DNA of 64,000 nucleotides from Panax quinquefolius (GCA_020205615.1 CM035168.1:1629830-1693829); one strand, 5' to 3'. Positions 37,173 through 48,057 are shown, numbered from the stretch's first letter. The notes: generated by a model from the sequence alone, not told the origin. Numbers and translations are program-made.

Positions 37173-38363
37173 ATAGGGTAGCCCGCGTATACAGGTTATT
37201 CCAACAGAATAATAAATAATGGAATAACAGAAGAATTTCACCAAGTATAGGGTAGACCGCGTATACAGGTTATTCTAACAGAATAATAAATAATGGAATA
37301 ACAGAAGTTCTCTTCATGAATACAAAAGAAATAATACCCTTACGAGTACAACAAATAATATTCCTTACCTTTGAAAGAAGAGTGCTCCGACTGGTAAGGC
37401 AAGGATATACTCGAAGAAAACTTGCACTACGCTCAAAGATTTCTTAAACTCCAAAGAAATACACTCAAGATTATAGAAGAATAATTCTCTCTATAGTTTC
37501 TCTCTCTAGAGTTTCAGTGAATTCGTAAGAAATAATGAAGAAATGAGCTTCGATTTATAGAAGAATGGACTGCATAGTAACTAATTCATGAACGGTCCAG
37601 ATTGATTTACTTTTAATCGGATGGTCCAGATTTAAAGCAAAATCTTTTAAATAAAATATAATATATTTTATTTATAATCTAATAAAACGAATAACTTTAT
37701 AAAAGTATTTTGTTTTATATAAAAAAGATTTTACTATACAAATATACTATCACGAGCATTTATGCAATACTATGCATAATAAAATATAATATATTCTATT
37801 TATAGAATAACTTTATAAAAGTATTTTATTTTATATAAAAAGATTTTACTATAAAAAACACTACGCATAATAGAATATAATATATTCTATTTATAGAATA
37901 ACTTTATAAAAGTATTACATTTTTATATAAAAAGCTTTTACGTTTTATTACATTAATAATATCAATAAAATAAAATGAGTGACTTATCACGTAAGCATCA
38001 ATAATCAATACCGGTGCTTCTTATCTGACCACGCCATTCATCGTACTTTTTTACTACCGAGTAGTTCAACAAAGATAATAACAGAAAACTTCCGCCGTTA
38101 TTTTCATAAAAAATATTCTTGTTGTTTTCTCAATCCGAATGATAATTCCGTTGTGGGGTCCACCAATGATTGTCTTGTCGTCATTTAATATTCCCCAAAT
38201 AAAGAATATTCTCCACCAATCGAATATAATATAACAACTTGCATACTTTGTAAAATTTATAAATATTACCCACAACTATAACATTATATTAAATCCACAC
38301 CATAATATTCAAAAATTATTTTTGAGAAATTAAATCTTTATTCGTAAAATTTGGGATTTTACA
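37173..38363 (-). repeat. Right LTR of element D, truncated
   Basis: Starts inside the LTR at TAGGGTAGCCCGCG, fused to gag sequence, and runs to GGGATTTTACA at 38363. About 1.6 kb of the LTR, including the primer-site end, is deleted. Gag (CAAATGGG) and LTR (AGTATAGGG) are similar at the joint, so the break may have used a few bases of homology. Confidence 0.85.
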
Positions 38364-38983
38364 CGTTCCTCATTCTCCACCAAATGAGCTGCAAACCTAG
38401 ATAACTCTACAAACTTCGCCTCGTACTAGGACACCGTCATATTGTTTTGTTCCAACCTAATAAACTCCACTTCCTTCATATATTTAATACTTTCGGGAAA
38501 GTACTTGTCATTGAACGATTCAAACGCTCTCTAAGACATCTTTGAAGTCGTTGGATGGAGTGTACGCTTCACGATTCCCACCAAGATGTCGCCTCATTAC
38601 GGAACATAAAAGTGGCAAATGGAACCTTCTGTTCCTCCGTGTATCCTAAGACATCGAATATCTTGGTAATTTGTTTGACCCACGTCTTCGCCTTAATCGG
38701 ATCCGGCTTTCCCCAGAATTCGTGGTCCCAACTCTTTGAATCTTGGTATCAGAATAAACCGTGACGTTGTTATCATTTCCACTCATATTTTGTACACGAG
38801 TCTCCTTCGTCGATTTTGCATGAACTGCAAAAAGCTTCTAAACATCCGTCGTTCATCATCTCGCTTTCGGTGTTGTTGTTCAGGGAGAAACATTGCCTGA
38901 CTGCTGCGACGTTTCTCCTCATTGGTGAGCAAAGGTGTTTCCACGGTCTCATTTACTCCACTATTAACATTCTCAGTTGCCAT
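38364..38983 (-). pseudogene. Element A: gag N-terminal part
   Basis: Continuation of the gag of element A after insertion D, starting with the duplicated CGTTC. The start codon is at 38981-38983 (MATENVNSGVNETVETPLLT), close to MVSENVEN of composite B. The capsid-like region downstream contains stops and small indels. The leader to the primer site, 38984-39157, is non-coding. Confidence 0.8.
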
Positions 38984-39157
38984 TTTCAAATACTGCCATA
39001 AAATAAGGGTTAATTAAGGAAATCAACATATCACATAATATCTCTATATACTGACCAACTAACAAATAAGCTTAGGTAGGACACACTAGCGAAGGATTTA
39101 CTCGTCTCTCCCCTCTTAATTCTATTCCTCGATCTCCGCCAGAGATCATATCCCTAA

Positions 39158-39169
39158 GGTCTGATACTA
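39158..39169 (-). other. Primer binding site of element A
   Basis: The minus strand reads TAGTATCAGACC, two mismatches from the initiator-Met type TGGTATCAGAGC, with a two-base spacer before LTR A3. Confidence 0.78.
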
Positions 39170-39171
39170 AC

Positions 39172-41738
39172 TGTGACGCCCCCAAAATAGGTATACACCA
39201 CCCATTTTGAGTTGTCAATAACATGGTACAGAAACAACTACAACTTTATTAATACAACATAAAAACTGTGAGTTTAATTACAAATATTGTCTTCTAGACA
39301 ATATCAACACTCAAATAAGTCCTCATTACAATTATTGATATATTATTTTACAAAAATGGTGAGGATTACTAAAATAACTTTCTAAGACCTTCATTCCATA
39401 CCCAATCACTAGTACTCGCATACATTCTTTTATCCCGAGAAGAAAAATGGAACAAAAGGAAAAGGGTGAGCTCAACTAGCCCAAGAAAGAATATTATGAC
39501 TAAGATAATATAGAACAAATTATCGTTAGTCTTCAACAGGGAAAAATCATAAAATACAATGAACAACAAGTTTCGGATCAATATTCGCAAGTGAAAATAA
39601 TAATTCATAGATGAGTTACGTAGAGAATGAAATCTACTATAATCTATGAATTTAAAAGTCCATCATCAATATTTTATCCTCAGAACATAAATCAACATTC
39701 ATCTTGAATCAAATATTCATCTTTTTGCAGACTACGTGCCAAAGATATTCATCACCAAGTTATGTTCATCTCAACACTGCTCATCTTTGCACTACTGAGC
39801 CAAAGATATTCATAAGAAAATCAACCATCTTTGCACTACTGTGCCAAAGATATTCAAAGAATATCATCATTTAGGATCGAGGATGATGAAAATATTTTTA
39901 AAGAAACGAATCCAAAGAAAAAAGAACAAATATTAAGGATTCATACTTTAAACAATCGAGTTCAAAAATACTTCATAAATAATCTGCGGTGAAGTAAAAT
40001 TTAAGAATGATCAAAACATGGATACAATCAAAGCTAGTATCCATAATAGATATTTTGGACAAAAATAAAATTTAATTTTTATGTGAATAGTCAGATTCGT
40101 GAATAATTAATAGTATCGTGAATAAGAACTCCGAAACACTAAAAGACAAGAATTTCACAAGAAAAATCTTACCAATATTCGGCATAATGATATTAGAAGA
40201 AATAATATTACTTTAAAAAAAATATCTCTTACCTTGAAAAAGACAAGATTGGATTACATTTGGAATCTTTGGATATAGTCTTTGAAGGAAACTTGACCAG
40301 ATATACAACACTCAAAGTATCAAAATACTAACAAGAATACGCTCGATAATATAGAGAGAAAGAGAGAAAACTTACATTTTTTGGTGTGATTTTCAATTCT
40401 AACCCAAGCACCCTATTTATAAGAAAATGCTTAGAACACCAAAGTAGAAAATTTAATAAAATAATAATATATTTATTTAAATTTCCTACCCACACCAAGA
40501 ATCTGAATTCAACAACTTAACACATGTTTAATGAGGCCCACAAAATGTAAAAAACATTTTTCTTAAAATAAATATTTTAAACTCCAAAAATCAATTATTT
40601 TAGAACTTCAGAACTTCAATAATTCATAATAAATAGCCCTTTTATCAGAAAAATTCGAACCTAATGTCCTTTCCATAGGAAATTTCATTCTCTACAACTT
40701 TGCAGAAGAAAGTTTTTCCAAATTCTAAATAGAAATTGACCGAAATTCATAAACGGGCGATTTTACACGCTATAATCAAATTTCAGTCAAGAAATGGGGT
40801 CCACCGACATGTTTAATATGTTTTAAACATTTATTGAAACAAAAAATACTATTCCTCCTCATTTATTTATATATCTCACATTCATTATAAAAATATCACT
40901 ATTATTATATTATTAAAATATAATAATATATTTAAATGAATTATTTTATCGAAAAAGATAAAATATCAATTTTCAACAATTGTCACATTAAAAATTTTCT
41001 CCATCTATATCCACATAAAATGAATATTTTCCTTATCATACAAATCAATAATTAATTATTTATAAATAATATTACGAAATCACAATACAATCTGGCAACC
41101 GAATCGCTCTCTGTGGAAAGAGGGGCTTTTCAATAAGGATTTCTCCTTACTGGCGCGCAATTAGGTGACCAAACCTCTCCTTAGATAGAACTTTCTAGAC
41201 ATTGCTAATAATTTTATCTAATAATATTATTCAAATAATATGAATTGTTGATTTGATAATGGAAAATACTGTGTAGTGACAATTATTGAAACAACAACAA
41301 TATAAAATATCAACACAACAATTATTGAATCAATAAAATAAAATATTGAACAGTAATTACTGTAACAATTATTGAGTAGTGCCTTCTTATGTAAAAATCA
41401 ATAATTGGTGCAATACCGCTATATCTGTTGTGTTTTAACCACCGTAAGATTCCAATGATTAATTCATTAATAACCACAATCTGTTATTTATAACCACCAA
41501 CTTATATTTGTCTTTTTTTTTCATCCAATCGCTTTTAGTTATGGGACCACAATAAAGTCTGTGGCAATCGTCGCATTTAATATTCCCCGATAATAAATAT
41601 TTTATAACCACTGCTTATTTAAAATATTTAGCATGATTTTACCTCATAATCAATCACATTAATCAAATCAATCCTTACTATTTCAAAATAATAAATAGAG
41701 GAAATTTAATTTAATTTATAATAAGTTGGGGTCTTACA
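39172..41738 (-). repeat. LTR A3 (right edge of the retrotransposon pile)
   Basis: 2567 bp, TGTGACGCCCCC to GGTCTTACA. It is the 5' LTR in element sense. TATA-like box on the minus strand at 40413-40421, hairpin repeats at about 39717-39860. The repeat ends sharply at 41738 against single-copy DNA (GCTTTTATTATT). The next five bases do not match the TTTAC left of LTR A2. It drives transcription leftwards, away from the remorin gene 0.8 kb to the right. Confidence 0.9.
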
Positions 41739-41800
41739 GCTTTTATTATTTACCATTTTTAAAAAATTCTATCAAGTAAAAAGTGCAAAATAAAATCACT

Positions 41801-41873
41801 TCATAGTTCAATGGTAAAAAATACTCAAATCTATAAGATTTGAGTGCATGAGGATTGAGTTCCATTCTTGCCT
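41801..41873 (+). repeat. tRNA-like / SINE-like segment
   Basis: TAGTTCAATGG (41804-41814) fits a pol III A box. A perfect 9-bp inverted repeat, ACTCAAATC-TATAA-GATTTGAGT (41823-41845), sits where an anticodon arm would be. GATTGAGTTCC (about 41853-41863) resembles a B box with a mismatch. No acceptor stem or CCA-ready end can be drawn, so this is at best a decayed tRNA-derived SINE head. Confidence 0.35.
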
Positions 41874-42103
41874 TTGATAATAATACTATTAAAATTTCAA
41901 TCAAATATACCAATAAAATAAAATAAAATAATCACCATAAAAAATGGAACCAACTCGACAGGCAGAAGTCGAGAAAGTGAACATGATCAATTCATTAACT
42001 TATTATAAAGTTAAGTTTAGGAAATTATTAAATTCATAATATTTTTTTTATTATTTTCACAATAAAATGTTATCCTAGAATTCATCAATTTATTATAAAA
42101 TTA

Positions 42104-42241
42104 AATTTAAAAATTGTTAAATTCACAATATTTTTATTATTTTCACAACAAAAAATATCACTATAAAGAATCGGTAAAAATTGTACATATTTATTATAAA
42201 AATAATATTTTTCATAGTGGATTTAACAATTTTTTAAATTT
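42104..42241. mobile_element. Small MITE upstream of remorin gene
   Basis: Inverted ends AAATTTAAAAATTGTTAAAT and ATTTAACAATTTTTTAAATT enclose about 100 bp with a second inverted pair around AAATAATATTTTT. The same terminal motif and interior layout occur in the element at 49871-50020, and a half copy lies at about 42010-42070. No coding capacity. Confidence 0.6.
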
Positions 42242-42388
42242 ATCTTAACCGATCCGTGAAAAGGAAAGGAAATTATGTCTTAAGAACAGAAGCATAATGA
42301 TTAATCCTCTTCCCAAAATCCAAAATCACACTTCACACATAATATTGTCTTTTTTTTTTTTTTTCCGTAATCCCAGTTATGAAGTGCT

Positions 42389-42396
42389 CATAAATA
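42389..42396 (+). promoter_or_regulatory. Possible TATA box of the remorin gene
   Basis: CATAAATA about 140 bp before the start codon, followed by a CT-rich leader (42465-42485), a common layout for a plant core promoter. No other TATA-like sequence lies closer in a GC-normal context. Confidence 0.4.
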
Positions 42397-42403
42397 CTCT
42401 TCC

Positions 42404-42518
42404 ATGGATATTAAGTTAATAACTTCAAACTCTGAAAGCTCTTCTTAGAAGCTGAAGAGTAGTTTATTTCTATCTCTCTCTTTGTATGTATATCTGAATA
42501 AGACTGGAAATGTGGTGA
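42404..42518 (+). promoter_or_regulatory. Three short upstream ORFs in the remorin leader
   Basis: ATG at 42404 opens 14 codons and stops at TAG 42446-42448. ATG at 42486 gives Met-Tyr-Ile-stop (42486-42497). ATG at 42510 gives Met-Trp-stop (42510-42518), ending 15 bp before the main start codon. If they lie in the transcript they could lower or tune translation of the main frame. Confidence 0.5.
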
Positions 42519-42533
42519 GCTTGAGAATCAACA

Positions 42534-45500
42534 ATGCCGGAGCTAGGGTTTGAGGACCACAACTCATCGATGAGATCGGTATTCAGAGGAACTCGAGATG
42601 TGAGTCCTGACTCGGTCATTTTCAACGCCGAGTCAAACTTCAGTCTCTTCTCCTCCGCTTCTTGCAGCGTTGAGCGCTGCTCCTTTGCTTCCGATCTCCA
42701 CGATCACGACTCTCTCGCCACTAAAATCTCACAGGTTTCAATTTTTCAATTTTTTTACATATACTTTTAGCATTTATATGTTTGTCTATCTGTTTTTCGT
42801 GAATTTATTAGAGAATGAGAGAAAATCATGTGGTTGTTTAGCTTAGCTCCTCTTTCAACTTGCTTTAGGCAATAAATATTTACAGAGAGATTTGGTTGTT
42901 TAGCTAAGATTCAGTGCTGAACACATTTCAAATTGGAATGAATCAACATTTGTAGGCAATTTTTTTGATATCATCACGTTTTTCTTTTAATGAGTATGCT
43001 TCATGCAAGTATCATTTATTACAATCTATTATAATATGTAAATATATTTCTTAGATTGCATTGACATCACATTAAAGACGAAAATGATTGAAATAGTGAT
43101 ATTGAAAGCTATTTCTTTTCAGATTATGCAAATGTTATTTGTAATTGAGGACACCAAAAATTTAACTTATCTGATAGCTTTCTTTTGGGAGTCAAAACCT
43201 AGTGCTTCAATTCAAAAATTGTCGGCTACCAAAAACTAATATCTTTGATTTGAACCAGCATTTGGCAGTACATGAATGCCATGAGAGTTCTTCTAGTGGT
43301 CCAGATCTAGATCCAAACAAATCTACAGTACATAAGAATAGTCTCCTTGGAAGGAAAGTAGAAAAGGCTAAAGGTACTTGCATCACACCACAGCTCATAT
43401 CTATGTGCCAAATCTTATTCATATTCTCACAAACACTTTTTTTGTTTTTTTTCATAATTTTTTTGCCCAGTTCAAAAAGAAGGCAGTCAGTTAGAAACAG
43501 AGGATGAAAATCAAGTCCTAGATTCAGCAAGAAGCTCCTTTTCTCAAGCACTAAAAGGTGCAATACAGTATAAGTTAGTATAATAAATTCTACTATTTAG
43601 TGTTAGTTTAGATTATGAAAGCTCTAATGGAAGTGGATTGATAATCAGATTGTCAAGTACGTAGGTTGAGATCTGAGGCTTTATTAAAGAAAGCAGACAG
43701 GCGAAGACCTGCTTCGCTAGATCTGAACAATACTGTGACGAATGTCACAAGCTCTTCCCCACGATTCGGAGTTATGAAGAAAAGCTCGGTTTTGACAAGG
43801 CAAACCAGTACATTTCCTAGTCCTGGGACTCCGAATTATCGTCACACAAGCGTTGGGATTCAAAAAGGATGGAGCTCTGAACGTGTACCTTTGCATACAA
43901 GTGCTAACAGGAGGAATGTAAATGCATTGTTGCCTTTCAATAATGGAAGGACTTTGCCTTCCAAATGGGAGGATGCCGAGAGGTGGATTTTGAGTCCAGT
44001 TTCAGGAGATGGCTCTGTGAAGCCTTCATTTACACAGCCACAGAGGCGGCCCAAATCAAAGAGTGGGCCTCTGGGGCCTCCTGGAACTGTGTACCGTTCA
44101 ATGTACTCCCAAGCAGTGCACATGTTTGATGGAGGGAATGTTGAAAATTTGATGGCGGCCTCTCCGTTCACAGCTGGAGTGATTTCTGCAGACAGTTTGT
44201 CAATTCAATGTGGTGGAACGCACGGAGGAAATGCAAACTATCCTTCACATATGGATCCTTACATGGGAAGATCGGTTAGCATACATGGTTGCTCTGAAAT
44301 GCTATGCCAATCATTCTTTCCAGTCTCTCACGGTACTGGCTATCTATTCCTTGGGCTTTTTAAAATTTCCAAAACATCAAAAGTTGATTTATACTTGTGT
44401 ATATTTTATTTCAAGACTGTTTATTTCCTTTTTTGCATAGACTTAGTGTAAGATTATGTCAATTTTTCATCAGTGGAAAAAAAATATCTATTGTGACTAT
44501 TCAGGCGGAACAATGGTATATTTTTAGTTCTGGTCCAGAAAAGGATCCATTAGTTGTTAATTATTAGATTGAGGGTGATTAGTTGTCAATTTTTAGATTC
44601 ACAATGATGTTCATCAGATTAGTTGCTGTGATTGGTTACCCCGTACTATAAACTTTATACTTTTATAGTTTTTACTCTAAAAGCCTGAAGCTGAATATAT
44701 ACTTTGTTGCCAAAAATGGCCAAAGTGTGATTATTGCAATTGCAATATGTTACCGGAATTGTGTTTGCTTGCCTTTTTATTGATTGAATGGTCATTGTCA
44801 AGTTTGGAAATTTCAAAAGCCCTTGTAATTCTTAGTTTCAAGATTCCATTCTTTACTATTAGTTGGTCAACATGTGATCCTATACAGATGATCTTGATTT
44901 GCAATACAAGTGCCCACCCAGACACCGACTTTAACTTGATGGTGTATGTCTGTTCTGTTCAGTTCAGACAGAATGACTCCTCTTTCAGAGCGTTAGACAT
45001 GTGGCTTTTCCCACATTGTCACATCGGTTGAGCGGAGTGAGCTAAATCTTATTTGTTGCAATATTGGACATTTGATTATGTTATTTCTCATTCATTTAAC
45101 TTAAAACAGAAATAAATAACTAGGAAAAGCAAAAGAAAAGAGTTTAATCCTCAAATGTTATAGTTTGAACTTTTGGAATTCTGGTTAAGTTCCGAATGCT
45201 GTTATTTGGCATAAACACTTACTAAATGCATGATTTCCTAGTCATGATTACTGACCTTGAAAAATCCCTTTCTGTTTTACAAAATTGAACCATGTTAGTA
45301 TGTTTATAGGTTTTATCAGGCATTTATAAAGGAAGTACGTCCCAAAATCTTGTTTCACCTCCATCCAGATCTACCATGTCTTCTTTAAATTTGTTAGAGT
45401 TTTTGCTCTAGTGTCACTTTGGGGAAAAAAAAGTAAACTTAAATGCTCAAGTATTTTCTACACTGAAGGAGAACCAAAAAGAAAAATAACTTCTTTGAAA

Positions 45501-47216
45501 ACATGTTATTGCAGGAGGGCTTGCCCCAGTATAGGGAAAGGCAAGCATGTATGATGTCTAATAGTTTTCTAAAGTTAGTTACATGAACCTTTTTGCCTTC
45601 ATTTAACTTCATATTCATTTTTGCATAATTGTGGGCTCAGCAGAGGGACTACAACTCTACAAGCCTGTTTGTTTTGCCACCAAAATGATGTGTAGTTTTG
45701 TGTGTGTGATTTGTCAATTCAATTGTTCTTATTCCATTTCTAATTGGGACTTGTTACCTTGTTCCAACTTACAGATGAAAAACTTGACAGTGCTGAGGAT
45801 GAAGTCAATAACATATTGCGGGTTGTTTCAAGAAGGGATATGGCAACTCAGATGAGCCCCGAGAGAAGCCAACCCTCATCTCCCGGGGGAAGGCTTTCTT
45901 TCTCTCCTTCAACTCCCTCTGTCTTACCCATTGTGGAATGGCAAAGTCTCCATTCCTCTAAACAAGAAGTCAGGGATGTGCAGGTCGATGAACGAGTCAC
46001 CGTGACACGGTGGTCCAAGAAACACAGAGCTCGAAATCAAGTGAAAAACTCAGGAAATGTTGATGACTGGAAAAGGAAATTTTTGGAGGTCCGATCCACT
46101 AATTGGGAAGCTTCGGATACAGCAAAGAGCGTTTCAGAGTATGTGTATATTGCTAATCATATTCATCTTTTTTTATCTCTTCCTGAACGTATATTGTTTA
46201 GGGTATGATGCATTAGCTCTATAAGGGCTAGAATCCTCTCATAATTTATTCACCACAAAGAAAGACACACTAGCACACCAATACGATTTTAGGCTTGCTG
46301 CGACACCGGTATTGCAAATAACTTTCGAGTCGGAGGTATCTTATCTTGTGGTTATTTAAATTAATTAAATTAGTTAGCTTTTATGCAATTGGAGTCTTTG
46401 AGCACTGTCTCTCCATGTCAAGAGTTCAATTGAGTCCTTTATCCAATTCAATCTGATAGTTGTAAAGTAACGGCATTATCCCTGTAATGTCCAGTTTATG
46501 TGGACTCACTTTTTACTTGTCAACAAAAAAGTCCAATATATATGGACCTCATTCGTGCATAAGATTTTCCTTGAACGTTTTCTTTCTATCTATTTTTGGC
46601 TCTGCTATCATAACCTGACTTTTCTTTGGTCAATCTAGAAACATAAAATATCTGATTAGTTTGCATTGTCTTAACTCTTGACCTTTTAAAAATGTATGGA
46701 GAAAGAAGTAATAGTCATATATATATATATTTCAGGATTAAGAGGGAGGAAGCCAGAATTACTGCTTGGGAGAACCTGCAGAAGGCAAAAGCTGAGGCAG
46801 CAATACGAAAACTAGAGGTTCTTTCTCATGTTCTACCCCCATATGCCAGTGATTTAAGAATTATATTGTTTTTAGTTGCAATATTACCTGTTTCACCAAA
46901 ATGAAGTAATGAGCATCCTGAAGCCCACCCACCCCAGCACACACACAACTGAGAGAAAAGGACTTCAATTTGGTAGTTGATCCTTTCTGACTTGAAATGT
47001 GTTATTCAGATGAAACTAGAAAAGAAGAGATCGTTTTCCATGGATAAGATTATGAACAAGCTCAGATCAGCTCAGAAAAAGGCCCAACAAATGAGGAGCT
47101 CCGTTGTAGTTAACCAGGCTCATCAAGTAGCGACAACTTCCCATAAGGTCGTATCTTTCCGCAGGACCCGCCAAATTGGTTCCTTAAGTGGGTGCTTCAC
47201 CTGCCATGCATTTTAG
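42534..47216 (+). CDS. Remorin family protein, long N-terminal type (7 exons)
   Basis: My exon model: 42534-42734, 43259-43373, 43471-43557, 43658-44332, 45775-46138, 46736-46817, 47010-47216. All introns are GT-AG, phases agree, and the joined frame is 1731 nt (576 residues). Remorins are plant plasma-membrane proteins of nanodomains, involved in signalling and plant-microbe contacts. The N-terminal three quarters are Ser-, Pro- and Arg-rich and probably disordered. The remorin C-terminal domain spans about 456-545 (DDWKRKFLEVR, IKREEARITAWENLQKAKAE, AAIRKLEMKLEKKRS), a helical, coiled-coil type module. The last residues, GSLSGCFTCHAF, hold two Cys suited to S-acylation. Length and basic N-terminus fit the long remorin groups (5/6). 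Intron 1 is 524 bp, intron 4 is 1442 bp, intron 5 is 597 bp; none holds another gene. The first exon 2 boundary is the least certain: an acceptor at 43176-43177 would also keep the frame. Confidence 0.9.
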
Positions 47217-47791
47217 GGCCTCATCTAGCTTTCAGTGTTCCCCCAAAGTCTAATCACCAGGTGACTTCTTAATGTCTCTGTTTTGAACCTTTACCCTTCT
47301 TTCTAATTTGTAAATTCATGTAATGACATCAACTGCTATGAATGTACACATCAAGCACCATTAATATTTCCTTGCTAACATGCCTATGAATGGTGAATTT
47401 GCTCTCCCGATTTATTGTACCCAAGCTAAATTTATTATGAAGGCATTAATTACATGCCCTATAAGACCTTTTTCTTTATTTGTATTATTAGTTGATTCAA
47501 TTTTTAAATTTTTTTGGACATAGCTGATTCATTTTGAGGTTCCATAATTATGAATACTTTTGTTTCTGTATTGTTTTTGTAAGTTTTTATGCAGTATTTA
47601 AAGGCACATCTGCTCCCTAAAGAATATCTACTATTTTTTTTGCTAATGATTTGTGATCCTGTCCTTTCATTGAATTCTAGATTTTATTATGTATATAGAG
47701 CAACAATTTCTGTAAGGCTTAATAAACTATTATGGGTTAAGTAAGTCATTGACTCGTTGTAGTAACAATTATTTGACTTTATATATTCTGA
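47217..47791. other. 3' flank of the remorin gene
   Basis: Probable 3' untranslated region and downstream DNA. I see no unambiguous polyadenylation signal and no coding region. Confidence 0.6.
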
Positions 47792-48057
47792 CGAGTACTT
47801 CTGGGCCGACCGGGTTGGCGACCGAGCAAATTTTTTTTTTTTTTTTATAACTCTCAAATAATTTATAAGATTTATTGGAACTGAAATTTTTACAGAATCC
47901 AGTGACATCCAAATGACATCCAAAATCACTGGATTCTGTAAAAATTCCAGTTCCAATAAATTTTATAAATTATTTGAGAGTTATAAAAAAAAAAAAAAAT
48001 TTTTTTTTGCCCGGTCGCCAACCCTGTCGGCAAAGGGCGGTCGCCCTAGCATTTGTT
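47792..48057. mobile_element. Hairpin MITE with possible 8-bp duplication
   Basis: A near-perfect palindrome runs from about 47805 to 48031. The arms include GTTGGCGACC / GGTCGCCAAC, long T and A runs, then AACTCTCAAATAATTTATAA and its complement, closing on ACAGAATCCAGTGA. The candidate element is flanked by TATTCTGA at 47784-47791 and 48058-48065, the 8-bp length typical of hAT-type insertion. The outermost ends pair poorly. Confidence 0.75.

Larger units (their letters stand above)
32432..38363 (-). mobile_element. Ty3/gypsy element D, deleted, nested in gag of element A
   Basis: 5932 bp with a perfect 5-bp target duplication, CGTTC at 32427-32431 and 38364-38368. The left LTR is full length (2836 bp). 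The internal region is only about 1.9 kb and the right LTR has lost its first 1.6 kb or so. The interior lacks the RT palm, most of integrase and the gag start, so it is a crippled copy that cannot move alone. The LTR subfamily matches LTR B2. Confidence 0.9.
41739..42388. other. Intergenic DNA between retrotransposons and remorin gene
   Basis: AT-rich DNA of 650 bp without a coding region. It contains a tRNA-like segment (41801-41873), one complete and one partial copy of a small MITE (about 42010-42241) and a run of T at 42349-42364. Confidence 0.8.

Noticed and set aside
41801..41873. A functional tRNA gene
   Set aside because: No acceptor stem, imperfect B box; kept only as a possible SINE-like relic.
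43207..44171. Minus-strand open frames opposite remorin exons 2-4
   Set aside because: They are shadows of the coding exons; splice sites, family similarity and frame continuity all support the plus strand.
44747..45031. 94-residue frame in remorin intron 4
   Set aside because: No recognisable domain, no continuity with the flanking exons, AT-rich intronic composition.
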